Positions 10,930 through 21,654 are shown, numbered from the stretch's first letter. The stretch: 64,000 bases of DNA from Delphinapterus leucas (GCF_002288925.2 NW_022098043.1:6558901-6622900), one strand, 5' to 3'. Numbers and translations: made by a program. Notes: generated from the letters alone by a model not told the origin.

Positions 10930-11240
10930 CACTCTGCCCCCATCCTTTTGCTCCAGCCACGTCATTTCTCAAATACACCAAGCTTTTCCCACCTCAGGGC
11001 CTTGGCCAGTGTTCGTCCCTCTTCCTGGAATTCCTGCCCCTCCCCTCTTCCCGTGGCACCCTCCTGCTTATCATCCAGGTCTCAGCTGGATTATCACCTC
11101 CTCAGAAAGGCTTTCCTGATGACCTCATCCAAAGTAGGGACCAGTTATTTGCCATCTCAGCCCCTTTTTGATTTTCTTCATAATACTTAATAATACATAA
11201 TATTATTAAGTATATAATAATACATAATAATACTTATTCT
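10930..11240 (+). mobile_element. L2 LINE fragment
   Basis: CACCTCAGGGCCTTGGCCAG near 10990 and AGAAAGGCTTTCCTGATGAC near 11104 are L2 hallmarks. The 3' part passes into an AT-rich run that contains a perfect hairpin. Confidence 0.65.
11183..11213. other. AT-rich perfect hairpin
   Basis: ATACTTAATAAT (11183-11194) is the exact reverse complement of ATTATTAAGTAT (11202-11213), leaving a 7-base loop. A shorter partial copy of the motif follows near 11217-11236. It probably arose by slippage in AT-rich L2-derived sequence. Confidence 0.8.
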
Positions 11241-11289
11241 AGTTTTGTTTGTCTGTGTTCTTGTTTTTTTGCCGGTCCTACCCAACTAG

Positions 11290-11343
11290 AGTGAATAAAT
11301 GAATGAGTGAACACATGAATGAATGAATGAATGAATGAATGAG
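11290..11343. repeat. (GAAT)n microsatellite
   Basis: Imperfect then perfect GAAT units downstream of the L2 fragment. L2 tails commonly seed such repeats. Confidence 0.9.
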
Positions 11344-11584
11344 GGCAGTCCTGAAGGCTGGACTAATATTCCATTCCTTACACTGATATCAACCCTGGGC
11401 GTCCACGGCTGCCCTTTGTGAGGACTGCTCCTCTGAGGATGGATAGAAGGGAACACAGTGGTGCTGGTCTAAAGACCCCCCAGTGGGGGTATCTGTTCCC
11501 AGCAGGGAGGATCCAGGCCCTCTTGGAACCTGACTGCATCACCAAAAGTGTTTCGTAGCATTTCTTAGAAAAGTAAGATCACGC

Positions 11585-11840
11585 CGTCACCGCCACATGG
11601 CTCAGTGCCCACCCCGTGCCCAACACTTAAGGGTCAGGCCACATTCATTTAACTTAGGTCAGGCAGAATTGATTACACCATGTGTTTTAAGTTGACGGGG
11701 TTATGAACTTTTCAACGTGCGCTTACACTCTCAGAGGTGCTGTCAAGGCAGAGATTCTGAATCCCATTCGACACGTGAGGAAACAGAGCCTCAAACCGGG
11801 GACGGGATTTGCACAAGGCCACCCAGCAGATCTCATCTTC
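11585..11840 (-). mobile_element. MIR-like fragment, antisense
   Basis: GACACGTGAGGAAACAGAGC near 11770 and ACAAGGCCACCCAGCAGATC near 11812 resemble antisense MIR. The left part is weak. Confidence 0.45.
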
Positions 11841-12114
11841 GCCCCTCAGTGCCACTGCTGGGCCTCTTCTGCTCTGATCTGTGATGGCCGTGGTGGTCCA
11901 CCCTTGCCCGGGTGTGCAGGGCAGACCCTCGGGAGTGTCCTTTATGCCTCTCTCCCCACCAAACCCCCATCTAAACAGTCCCGAGTCCCGTGGTGTCCAC
12001 CTCCCCTCGGCCTTGTCCATCCCACCGCTCCTCACTCAGGACAAATGTGCTCTGGGGTGACTGTTACTGGCCTCAACTCGCACAACCACAGAGCAATGGG
12101 CAAAACCGCGACCC

Positions 12115-12355
12115 CGCTGCTGCCTCAGGAATTGTGTCATTTTATTAGCGCGATGAGTGAGTTTATGGAGCACTGTGGTGTATAATTACGCACTCATTTT
12201 ATTGATTAGCAGCTTGAGGCTGGAACTTTCTTATCCCTTAATAGAAGCCCTGCTGCTCCTCTCCAGCAATTATAATGGAAATTAATGGCTACTTACATAG
12301 GATTGAGCTCCTGAGCAATAATTTGGGGCCAATTACATGTGAATCATGAGGAATG
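12115..12355. promoter_or_regulatory. Candidate conserved enhancer, homeodomain-rich
   Basis: An AT-rich island in GC-rich surroundings with at least seven ATTA/TAAT cores: TTTATTAGC near 12141, ATAATTACG near 12182, TGATTAGC near 12203, AATTATAATGG near 12268, AATTAATGG near 12279, AATAATTTGG near 12317 and CAATTACAT near 12330. It belongs to no repeat family I know and has no coding frame. Such clusters are typical of deeply conserved developmental enhancers; that function is inferred. Confidence 0.35.
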
Positions 12356-12739
12356 AACTGCATCTCTCAGACGGGGTGTCTATTGCCCTTGTTAGGTCCT
12401 AGTGGGCTGCACGTTGGTTCTGGGGGGAGAGTGGAGTGTATTGTCCTTCTAGCCCCCCCCCCATCTTTACACCCCAGCTCTGAGCTCCACAGGCACCCAA
12501 CACGTCTTTGCTGTGTAGATTCCGTCAGCATTTTTTCAGCTATCCCTGGTTAAGAAGAGAGATCGGTAGAGCGCTAAGGGAGAAGGGATTCCAGGCAGGA
12601 GGGAGCCCAGGACAGGAGGGAGCAGAAGACAGGGGTGAGGACAGATGAGGTGAACAGTTTCTCTGCTAAACATTCTCTCAGTCCTGGGTCTGGGAGTTCT
12701 GGGCACACGTCCTGGTGCCGCATTCAACGTATATGCGAT
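12356..12739. other. Unique sequence, no gene seen
   Basis: Contains a run of about ten C near 12452. No repeat family is recognised. Confidence 0.3.
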
Positions 12740-12965
12740 GCATACCTTCCACGCACCAGGCACACTGCTAGGGGCTGGGGTCACAGCGTGGAAGAGAACA
12801 GACAAGGATCTCTGTCCCCACAGAGCTTCTGTTCTAGTGGGAGGTGATGGACAACAGGTAAACCTGTAATAACCTTGGGGTATAGGGTCAGGAACAGACA
12901 AAAAAATCAATGGGACAGAATGAAGGGTAGCCAAGCCTCAAGGAGACCTGTGAGCACTAAGGACA
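12740..12965 (-). mobile_element. L2-type ancient repeat, antisense (class tentative)
   Basis: CACCAGGCACACTGCTAGGG near 12755 and GAGCTTCTGTTCTAGTGGGA near 12823 match a dispersed mammalian repeat that starts like antisense L2. Related copies lie at 42065, 51930 and 63095. Confidence 0.45.
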
Positions 12966-13634
12966 CGTACTTTCCTGGTCTTGGGTAGGGAAGCCCCTCC
13001 TCAGCAAGTTACAAAACCATAAAGGAGAAAACTGAATTTAAATATGTAAACATTAAACCTTGAGGAGCCTTGAGCAGGAGAAGGGGCCAAGGTCATGGAG
13101 GGGTTAAGCAGCAGTCACCAGGAGCGCAGTCAGGCGGGGTCCCTGGGCCGGTGAGGCCCCTGGACATGGGATGGAGGTATGGGGCCCCTGCACAGAGCCG
13201 TACCCTATCTCACCACGCTCACTCCATCCCTGACTCGGCCACTCCCTCCTCCCCCATACAACTTGTCCTGTTTCTGCCCCTGGCCAGGCCCGAGAGGTGT
13301 CCCAGGGGCAGCAGCTGAGGCCTCCCAGCCCCTTTCTCAGCCCCACTGGCCCAGTCAGGGGACTCTAGGTTCTCAGCCCCCTGCTCAGCGACCCACTGAC
13401 AGAGGAGGTGAACTCGGCACAGGGGCCCTGAGGAAGGCATCTGCCCCGACCCGAGTCTGCCCGAGGCCTCGCTCACTGCACTGCCCTTCTCCCAGGCCCC
13501 CTGCCCTCGCCTGGATGTTCTGGGGGCTGTCCCTCCCCTGCCCCGGAGCCACTGCTCCTTCACAGACAAGCCTCACGCTTGGTGATCTTCCAGGACCCGC
13601 CAGGAGGCCTTCTGCAGCCTCAGGGCTCACTCAC
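12966..13634. other. Unique GC-rich sequence, longest chance frame
   Basis: The longest plus-strand frame of the window (13179-13928) starts here. It is rich in Pro, Ser and Ala and runs into an antisense MIR, so I do not accept it as a gene. Confidence 0.3.
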
Positions 13635-13715
13635 CTGTGGCCACACAGCTGGAAGGCGGAAGAGCTAGTATTCGAACCTGGCTCTGGCTGGCTCTACCTG
13701 CCTCTTGCCTCTGCA
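13635..13715 (-). mobile_element. MIR SINE fragment, antisense
   Basis: GGCCACACAGCTGGAAGGCG near 13639 followed by TATTCGAACCTGGCTCTGGC near 13669 is antisense MIR, including the B-box region. Confidence 0.5.
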
Positions 13716-14794
13716 CCTGTGCAGTGGGACCAGCCTGCAAGCCATGCCCAGACCCTGCCTGAAAGCTGGGCTTCTTCACCCCATAGAACCAGAGAAAACG
13801 GTGAACTTGTTGGGGTGCCCCAGGTCCTTAACACACCGGGAGCGTGTCTAGGCATGGCGGGCAGGGGGGAAAGGAGGAAGGAGCCTGTGGGTCGAGGCAT
13901 AAAGAGGACAGAGAAACAGGAGAACTGACCAAGAGTAATAGAGGCAGAAGCTGGGGCAGGGGGCTCACGGCTGGACCCTGCCCCAAACCTTTGGCACCCG
14001 GGAACCAAGCCAGTTAGACATGGACCGGGAAAGAGGGCCAGCAAGGCCACGCAAGAGAGAAAGAAGCTTCCTGCGCGTCCCTGCATTACCAAACCCTGCA
14101 GCCCCGGGCCAGCTGGAAGCCCCCCTCGCCAGGCCTCCTGCTACAGCCCCCTGGGGTGGAGGAGGGAGTCTCTCCAGGGAAGCAAGGAGATCAAAAGGAG
14201 AAGAAGCTGATAAATCACCAGCCTGTGCCTCCCTCTCTGCTCTCCACGCACCAGGGAGCCTTCCCACCACGGCTCCGATGTAGTTCAGGGACCCCTGGGA
14301 GATCCCGTCCCAGCCTGGCTCCCTGCAGCCGTGGCCCAGTCCCCACTGCCTGACTCAGGCTTTTGTCCGCACAAGTCTGAACAACCCCTCCCTCCCCAAC
14401 ACACGCACACACACCATCATATACAGGAGATGCACACGCGATGGAGAGAGGGGCCGCCCACACTCGCTGCGGGGTGGGCGTCCAGCTTTGCCCGCCTCCG
14501 GCATCCCTGCCCAAACTAAGGCCATCTCAGGGGACCTGTGCCTATAGGGCCTTGGGCTCCACAGGATTGTCTCTTCCACAGCTTCACTCGTTCTAGTCAA
14601 ATCAGAGCGAAATGAGCACCCAAGGCCCTACTGGAGGGGGGAGGGGGGAGATGTCATGAGACTACACGGGCTGCGATCTTCACACCTGTGGGCAGAGCTT
14701 CCTGGGCTCGCGGGTCAGTATTCAGACCTCAGCCCCTTCTACCAGCCTTGCGCTTCCTGTGCAGTGGCTGCCTGAAGACATGGGAGGGGACACG
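13716..14794. other. Unique GC-rich sequence, no gene seen
   Basis: A short CA-rich run lies at 14399-14415 and a G run at 14635-14650. Frames overlap on both strands with no clear exon. Confidence 0.3.
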
Positions 14795-14910
14795 GCAGGG
14801 GGTCGGTTCCAGTGCCAGCCTCACCGTTTCTGTGTGGCCTTGAGCAAGTTACTTAACCTCTCTGAGCCTCAGATTCCCCATTTATCAATTGTAGAGGAGC
14901 CAGGCACGTA
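14795..14910 (+). mobile_element. MIR SINE
   Basis: GGCCTTGAGCAAGTTACTTA near 14837 and ACCTCTCTGAGCCTCAGATT near 14857 are a well-preserved sense core. Confidence 0.7.
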
Positions 14911-14984
14911 GGAAATACCACTCTCTTAACCCCCACCCAGAGGAAGAAACCAAAAGGGCTCCGGCCGCATCTTGGGGTCGATCA

Positions 14985-15195
14985 GAATAATAACAACGGG
15001 GACGGTGCCTAGTCCAAGTCTGTATATGCAACGACTCCTTCAGTCCTCGCAGTTACCCTTCGAGGGAGGTACTGTTATTACCTCCACTTTGCAGATGAGA
15101 TGATGCAGCTCAGAGAGGTTGAGGTTGACCTTGGTTGTCCAAGGTCACACCAAGATGCAAACCCAGCTGTCTGACACCAACACCCCTGTGCCCTT
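14985..15195 (-). mobile_element. MIR SINE, antisense
   Basis: GAGGTACTGTTATTACCTCC near 15066 and ACTTTGCAGATGAGATGATG near 15087, then GTCCAAGGTCACACCAAGAT near 15137. Confidence 0.7.
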
Positions 15196-15439
15196 CATCA
15201 ACCCCCGGAACTGCCCCCTTAGCTCCACTCTGCCAGTGTTCACCGCGCCCTTTATGCCTCCCCTGGGGCCTGGCCTTTGCCTCCAGCCACATCAGGGTGT
15301 GCACACACACGAACACACCCGAGCAAACGCACCATGTGGCTCCGGTGAGCTTGGTTCTAAGGGCTCTCCGAATGCTAAATCTGTATCTCCAACTCCAGGC
15401 TTGGGTTATCAAATCCCTGAGGTCCAAGAATTACGTCAA

Positions 15440-16085
15440 ACTCAATGCCTGTGAAGTGGGGCTCCTCCCACCTCCCCTGCTCCCAACGGATTCTTGTAAC
15501 AGCCTCCTCCCTGGTCTCCCCGCCTCCCCCTTGCTCCCGAGTGAGTCTGCTCTAAGTCCTGCAGTGGGTCCCCTGTCACTCAGAGCAAAGTCAAAGCCCC
15601 CCACTGCATGATCCTGTGGGCCCCAAGGCTTCGCTGGCTCCTCTCCTCCCACTCTCCCCATATTCACTCTCCTCCGGCCCCTTCGCTGCCCCTAGCACAT
15701 CCTAAGCATGCTCCCGCCTCAGGGCCTTTGCACTGGCTGTGCCCTCAGCCTGGGACATCCTTCCCCCGATAGTCACATGTCTCCTGCCTCTCGTCCCTCA
15801 GGTCTCTCTCAAATATCTTATGAGGGAGGCCCTCCCTGATCAGCCATCTAAAACAACCCTCCCAGCCTCACAGGCCCTTTCCCCTCACCCTGTTTAACCT
15901 TTTCCCTTGCAGTTGTCACCACCTGGCATGCTACTAATTTGATTATTTGTTTAATGTCTGTCTCATCCCAGGAGGGTATTCACTCCTGTGAGATCAGGAA
16001 TCTCTCCTGTTTTATTCCTCCCCCATTCACCCTCGGAGCCTAGAACAGTGCCTGGCACATGGTAGACCCTCAATAAATATTTTTG
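15440..16085 (+). mobile_element. L2 LINE, long 3' copy
   Basis: Several hallmarks occur in order: CAGAGCAAAGTCAAAGCCCC near 15581, CTCAGGGCCTTTGCACTGGC near 15719, GAGGGAGGCCCTCCCTGATC near 15822, and the 3' end GCCTGGCACATGGTAGACCC with TCAATAAATATT at about 16050-16081. The AATAAA here is the element's own tail. Confidence 0.82.
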
Positions 16086-16210
16086 GAAGGAAGGAAGGAA
16101 AGAAGAGAGGGAGGGAGGAGGGAGGGAGGGAGGGAGAGAGGCTAACATAGTGGTGGAGTAGAGGATAGGAGAGTAGGGAGGGGGGAGGAAGGGAAAGAGG
16201 AGGAAAGGGA
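16086..16210. repeat. Polypurine tract (GGAA/GGGA)n
   Basis: Starts as GGAA units exactly at the end of the L2 copy and continues as imperfect GGGA and GAGG. It is nearly pure purine for over 100 bases, broken once near 16141-16165, so it could form a triplex. Confidence 0.9.
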
Positions 16211-16258
16211 TGTGTGTAGGAAGAGTCATGAAATAGAGATGGACGTATCAGACCACAA

Positions 16259-16276
16259 ACACACACACACACACAC
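16259..16276. repeat. (CA)n microsatellite
   Basis: A perfect CA run, followed by further scattered CA groups to about 16350. Confidence 0.9.
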
Positions 16277-16879
16277 GTGCGTTGAAGCCCAATGTCACAC
16301 ACACAGATATGCTCACACGAAACATGCACATACGCCCTTGCACACATGCCCACCCCCCCAGAACTCCTTGCTAGCACTCTGTTCTGGCCCTGCACACCCC
16401 CTCCACACCGCTTCCCGGGTGGCAGGGAGAGGAGCTTTTCCAGGTGACCTCACTGAACGGGGAGGGAAACTCCACCAGCTCTTTTTCAAAGCTGATTTGG
16501 CTCCAGTCTCCCTTGTAATCTGCTCCCGGATCAGTGCTCACAGGGGCGCTGGCCCCAGCCTGAGGTCAGGACATCTCACCTTCTCCCAGGAAGTCTCACT
16601 GAGTGCCCCCAGCACGCCCTCTACTCAGCTGCGGCTCTTCCCCTGACCAGTATAACCTGCTGAGCTGAATTCTTACAGAGCATTTTCAAACAATTCCAGT
16701 TATTCAGGGGGAAGGGTGATACTGCGACTCTCCGGAGGGGCAGAGGGACCCCCTTCAGGGTGGGGCAGCCTCTATGTTGCTTAGTTTGCCACCGAGAGTC
16801 CAGCCCCGCCACCTCCCGCCTCAGTTCTCTGGAAACACCACAGATTCTCAAACCTCCAGGTCTTTGAACCTGCGGTGCC

Positions 16880-17145
16880 TCCAGGGCCCTCTCCTCACCT
16901 CCCCAACCAGTGAACTCATCCACATCCTTCAAGGCCTCATCCAGATGCCCCTGACGTGTCCTGGTGGCGGCTCCCATCACCCTCTGCTGGAACTCACCTT
17001 TCTATTATCCTCGTCTGCCTAGGTGTCTGCCTCCCCAGCTGGCTGGAGGTCTTCGAGGGCAGAAAGCGCAATGATACATCCATACCCACTGCAGACTCTG
17101 GCACAGGGCCTGGCACAGAGCACAGGCCCAGGAAATGCGCTTGTG
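16880..17145 (+). mobile_element. L2 LINE fragment
   Basis: CCTTCAAGGCCTCATCCAGA near 16926 and the tail CACAGGGCCTGGCACAGAGC near 17101 are L2-like. Confidence 0.55.
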
Positions 17146-17194
17146 GATGTGAGAAAGGGACGGGGAGGGCGTGCAGAGGCCCGGGCCAGGTGCC

Positions 17195-17285
17195 AGAAGT
17201 CGTGGGTCACGTATTACCTTGCTTGTGACCTTGAGCCAGCCCCCCACCATCTCTGGTCGGCCATTCCTAAGAGCCTGGGCTCACT
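17195..17285 (+). mobile_element. MIR SINE fragment
   Basis: CTTGTGACCTTGAGCCAGCC near 17222 resembles a sense core. The copy is short. Confidence 0.4.
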
Positions 17286-17424
17286 GCAGCCCGTGATGGG
17301 CTGAGATCCTGATTCCAAAGGGAGAGGGTGGTGCCTTGAAGGAGCTAACGGTCAGGTGTGAGCCAGGTGCTGCCTGCAAGGTTGAGGCAGTGGCCAGACA
17401 GAAACAGAAGGGAGAAAGTGAGGG

Positions 17425-17600
17425 CTGGTGTATCACACATCTTTACTCTGTCACCAGTATCATTGTCACTAGCACCATCTAAGACCGTCGTCACTACCTC
17501 CAAGACCGCCATCCTCACAAACTCCGCTGTTCCCCCCAGTACTGCTCCAGCACCACCAGACGGTCATGGTCATCAACACTCCTATCCTCCCATCACCCAC
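17425..17600. repeat. Degenerate CAY-trinucleotide tract
   Basis: Repeated CAC, ATC and ACC triplets (CATCACC-like phrases) over about 170 bases suggest an old, decayed trinucleotide repeat. Confidence 0.4.
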
Positions 17601-17636
17601 AGAACTTTTACATCATAATTTCTGCACGCATGTTCT

Positions 17637-17654
17637 CACACACACACACACACA
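17637..17654. repeat. (CA)n microsatellite
   Basis: A perfect CA run of nine units. Confidence 0.9.
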
Positions 17655-18059
17655 GAGGATTGTGTTCTCCTCCCAGGCGGAATTCCTCTCTGGACCCTAT
17701 GGCCCAGCAGAGAACCTGGCACATTCTAGAAACCCCAGGTTGTGATCTGAAGGAAGGAAGGGCTCGGTGGCTGATGGTGTGGCCCTGTGGTTTGGTCCCA
17801 CTTACTCCAGCTGGCATAGCCAACAGAGAAAGCTGGAAGAGGAGGGGCTCAAGGTGTACGATGATCCCAGTGACCTGTGTCACTGTCCCCTGCCTTGGCT
17901 TCTCAGGACCAACAGGGCCACCATGTGAATGATTTCCCTCTGAGTCCCCACTTTGTTCTACAGCAGCTGTGCTGAACCTCCATCCTGCATCCTCGGGACT
18001 CACAGAGCGTGTCAAAAAGCCCATGTCACCGTGAGAACTCAGAGAGTGAAGCCCCCTTG

Positions 18060-18190
18060 TTCTCTGGAACTGAAGCCTCAGTTTTCCTGTCTGTAAAATG
18101 GGGATCATGTTCCTGCCTTTCAGGGCTGTTGGAAGAATGAAGTGAGCGACAGCAGGGGAGACAGCCAGTCCAGGGCCTGGCATCCAGCAG
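18060..18190 (+). mobile_element. MIR SINE
   Basis: CCTCAGTTTTCCTGTCTGTA near 18074 and the tail CCAGGGCCTGGCATCCAGCA near 18170. Confidence 0.7.
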
Positions 18191-18319
18191 GAGGCAGCCC
18201 CTCAAGCTGTCAGCCCTTCACCCCCAGCACTGCATGGCTGCTGGAGTTGGGATGGGGTGTTGGTGTTTCTCCAGGGTTAGGGTTCCAGAGGGCCGGGCAC
18301 TAAACCTTAAACTGCATTA

Positions 18320-18455
18320 CTCTGGACCCAGACACGTTCTCTCTATTATCCCATCGGCCCCTCACACCAGCCCTGTGAGGAAGAGCCTGCGTCTCCGTTT
18401 TACAGATAAGCATATGGGAACTCATTCAAGGTTACCCAGCCAAGAGCAAAGACCC
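18320..18455 (-). mobile_element. MIR SINE, antisense
   Basis: CTCCGTTTTACAGATAAGCA near 18391 with CACCAGCCCTGTGAGGAAGA upstream. Confidence 0.6.
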
Positions 18456-18894
18456 CATGACGATTGGCTCCCATGGCCCCCTCAGCAGGGCAGGGGCTCA
18501 AAGGGGTGCTGTGAAGCCCTGAGCACCAGGTCAGACTGGGGGCCTGGACCCAGTGCCACCACCCTCCTGGTCAGCAGGGGACCAGAACCCAAAAGTATCC
18601 AGCTTGGATGCCTTCTAGGAAAAGGGTCTGCACAGTGCCTTGATTCTGTGGGCCTGAGCTGCCTCGGGAATTCTTTCCATCATTTATCCTCAGTCAGGAC
18701 TCAGGCAGCTGTGTGGTTTTGGGGGTCATCCCTGCTGTGCCCCACCACCACACTCATCTGGGAGACAGGAGGTTGGTGACCCAAGTCAGGCCCCACCCCC
18801 AGGACCACTTCCTCCAGACGATTAAAGGGGTTGGGTCTCCCGCACGCCTGCCTATCCCACCATCAGTGCAGGAGCAGCTTCCTGTTTGCAGGGA
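18456..18894. other. Unique GC-rich sequence, no gene seen
   Basis: No repeat or exon is recognised. Confidence 0.3.
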
Positions 18895-19030
18895 TGGGCG
18901 CCCGCTGCTATGGCGACAGCAGGAGGTGGCCCTCCAGGTGACTGATACCAGGCCCAGTTCCTCCCTATCACTGCAGCCGCTTCTCTAGCAGCTGCGCTGG
19001 CAGAGCCATCTGGTCTGCGATCAAAGGGGC
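18895..19030. promoter_or_regulatory. Candidate regulatory element with RFX- and TCF-like motifs
   Basis: GCTGCTATGGCGACAGC (18904-18920) is close to the palindromic X-box bound by RFX proteins. CAGCTG and CATCTG E-boxes and a full TCF/LEF-type GATCAAAGG near 19019 follow within about 110 bases. The combination in repeat-free sequence suggests an enhancer; function is inferred from motifs alone. Confidence 0.3.
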
Positions 19031-19399
19031 CTGGGCAGCGCACCCCTTATCTCTCCCAGGCCCGGGAACTTTCCAGACTCAGGGCACCGGGAGCCCAGTG
19101 GGGCAGGAGGGGCAGGCCAGAGGCCGTGAGAACAGACACTCCCTGGGAGTGGCGGGAGGGACTTGAAACTTGCCAGGAACGAGGCCTGAGACTGGAGACA
19201 GGCAGGAGGGGGACAGTGGTGCGTCCTTATGGTTCTCTAACCCCACTTGTCCCTCCTCCTACCTGGGCCCAGGCAGCTGTGGGACCCGGCACTCCACTTC
19301 TTTGGGCCTTGGTCTGCTCTGCCGCCAAGCGGGAATCAAAGCAATGGTGGTGAAGATCCAAACGCGCAAGGCCCATATCATGCTAGCGGGTACTCAGTT
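19031..19399. other. Unique GC-rich sequence, no gene seen
   Basis: No repeat or exon is recognised. Confidence 0.3.
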
Positions 19400-19590
19400 G
19401 TAATAATCAACGTGTTATTTACCGTTTATTAAGGACAAGCCCTCAAAGTGCATTATTCTCATTTAATTCACATGACACCCTGAGACCTGGGCCCGCTATT
19501 ATCCCCATTTTACAGAAGAAAACACTGATGTTCAAAGAGGTGAGGACACTGCCCCAAATAGCACAGCTTGTAAGTGGCCAGTGGATGCTA
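19400..19590 (-). mobile_element. MIR SINE, antisense
   Basis: CTATTATCCCCATTTTACAG near 19496 and ATAGCACAGCTTGTAAGTGG near 19558. Well preserved. Confidence 0.78.
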
Positions 19591-19759
19591 GCTGCTAATA
19601 CTGCTACTTTCCTCCTATTACATTTTGCCTAAGTTCACAACAGCCCCGACCAGTCCCTGACTCCATCCTCTCCCCACAGTCCATCCTGCAAGGCCACCCT
19701 CACAATCTTTATCCATTGGTTCATTTTTTTATTCACCTAGTAAGTATTATGAATAACAA

Positions 19760-19905
19760 TTATTAGTGACTACTATTTATCAGCCCTTGATTATAGCTAG
19801 CAAGTGCCCAAGCCCTGAGCCAAGTGCTCTGTCATCTTTGTGACAGCCCTGTGAGGCCAGACCGTGATAGGAATGAGGAAACGGAGGCCAAGAAAGGGGC
19901 AGGCA
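19760..19905 (-). mobile_element. MIR SINE, antisense
   Basis: CCTGAGCCAAGTGCTCTGTC near 19815, then TGTGACAGCCCTGTGAGGCC and GAATGAGGAAACGGAGGCCA near 19871. Confidence 0.62.
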
Positions 19906-20029
19906 CACACACACAGCAAACACACACATGGTACGCTCCAACCCAAATGGACTGAACTTCCATCTCTGGAACGTACTTCCCTCTGTCTCACCTCTTGATC
20001 TGTGCCATGCCGTTCTCCCCACCTAAAAT

Positions 20030-20180
20030 AACCCATCCTTTTGCAGCTGGCGTCTAGGCTGGAACATGGGCTCCAGGAGGACAGTGGCAATGTCTTAGCT
20101 GTTGAATTCCTAGCACAGAACCCAAATAGAGGAGGCTTTGCATACAGAAACAATCCAGGACTTAATTAATAAAGGAGTAA
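20030..20180 (+). mobile_element. L2 LINE 3' fragment
   Basis: GGGCTCCAGGAGGACAGTGG near 20069 and the tail phrase CCTAGCACAGAACCCAAATA near 20109. Confidence 0.5.
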
Positions 20181-20329
20181 CTGCTCAGAATCTTATTTAT
20201 AGCAACTTGACAGGGCCTAAAAGACAATAACCAAACCCCTATGATTTTCCAGACTCTCTCCAGGTAAAACAATCTCCATTCCTATAGCATGTCCTTGTTA
20301 GAACTCTTAGAACCCTGAGCTTCTAATAG

Positions 20330-20480
20330 AGGAATAAATAAATCAGTGAATAAGTGACTGGGTGAATTCTTAAGTGAGCACGTTGGTGAGCAAACAAGTC
20401 AGTGAGCTAGAACATGAATCAGAGATTTATTGAAACAATGCAGTAAATGGGTGAATAGACAGGTGAGTGAGTGATGGATG
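20330..20480. repeat. Degenerate GAAT/GAGT tetranucleotide tract
   Basis: Spaced GTGAATAAGTGA, GTGAGCA and GGTGAATAG phrases suggest a decayed tetranucleotide array of the kind seeded by LINE tails. Confidence 0.45.
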
Positions 20481-20621
20481 GGAAGGAAGGAGGGCAGAGG
20501 AAATGAAAGAACAAACCAGTCAGGTGGAGGGGCACCTCCAGCAGGGTCAAGTGCACGAGAGCAGGTCAGTGGTCTCTAGTCCACAAGCCCAACCCGCACC
20601 CACAGGACCCAGAATGATAGG

Positions 20622-20830
20622 CTCTGCAGAGTTGGCAAACTACAGCTTACGGGCCACACGTGACCCTTGGCCTGTGTTTATAAGTAAAGTTTTATTGGCA
20701 CAGTTACACGCATGCATTTATGTGTGCTACAGCGGCAGAGTTGAGTAACTGGAACGGAGACCACATGACCTGCAAGGTCTAAAATATTTTCTACGTGGTC
20801 CTTTACAGGAGAAGTTTGCCCGGCTCTGTA
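20622..20830 (+). mobile_element. hAT-Charlie-type DNA transposon, non-autonomous
   Basis: AGTTGGCAAACTACAGCTTA near 20630, TAAAGTTTTATTGGCACAGT near 20686 and the end GAGAAGTTTGCCCGGCTCTG near 20809 match a widespread mammalian hAT element. A second copy lies antisense at 28711-28906. I am sure of the type but not of the exact name. Confidence 0.75.
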
Positions 20831-21654
20831 GGAGAGCCCCCTGCTGAGGGACCTGAACTGGCATCCTGCCGGGGACCCTCCCAATGCTGACTGGAATTCT
20901 CTGGCCTTCAGAGGGTCCTCAGGACAGCACTTGCATACCTCTGGGCCTGGACACTCCCTACCTCTCCAGGAAGCCCCTCCTGCCCTGGGGCAGCTCGGGC
21001 CTTCGAGAACTCTTCCTTCTGCTGAGGGGAAATGTTCTGTCCTCCTTCTCATCCCCACCCTCCTCCCAACCTCCCGCCTTGACCACCGGTGTTTACCCTG
21101 ACCTCTGCCCTGCGTCTCATTCTCCACCAGCCAGGACGGCTCAGGAGCGGCTGGATCCCTTTCTCAACCAGGGAGGCAAGTGAGTCACCGAGTCCGGAGA
21201 GGGGACATCTGCTGGGTTCCGGCCCTCAGATAATCTCACTAAGTCTGAGAGAGAGGCCCAAGCCACCCCTGCTGCTTCTTGTTTGCACTTGGGCCTGGCG
21301 TGGAAGCCGGCAGCTTGAGAGGAGATTCACTCGCCTAGAATTGTGGGGTGTTTGGACCCCGAGTGTTTATTTCAAGTTTGGTTTGTCTTCAGTTCCTGGA
21401 ATGATTTCCCAGAAGAGCTGAAGAAATCTGGCCCCAACTGGGCCAGTGCACCCGGAGGCAGAGCTGTTCTCATTTGACCCCACGCAGATTCCTGTACCTA
21501 TTTTACAGAAGAACACACACAGGTTGTCCAGTTACCAGTCCAGGATGCCTGCTCTCCTATTGCCTCTCTCTTTCTGGAAGCTTCTGGAATGATTGGAGAA
21601 CCACACAACCTTCAATGGGTTGCTTGGGACCTACTTCCCACTGTGTTCCACTGG
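20831..21654. other. Unique GC-rich sequence, no gene seen
   Basis: A possible antisense MIR trace (ACCTATTTTACAGAAGAACA) lies near 21496. Otherwise no repeat or exon is recognised. Confidence 0.3.

Noticed and set aside
13179..13928. Longest open frame of the window (249 codons, plus strand)
   Set aside because: Rich in Pro, Ser and Ala, no domain, overlapped by frames on the other strand, and it runs through an antisense MIR near 13635-13715. Chance frame in GC-rich DNA.
16060..16085. AATAAA polyadenylation signal
   Set aside because: It is the natural 3' end of an L2 copy. Similar AATAAA words at 5630, 35515 and 59380 belong to L1 or L2 tails.
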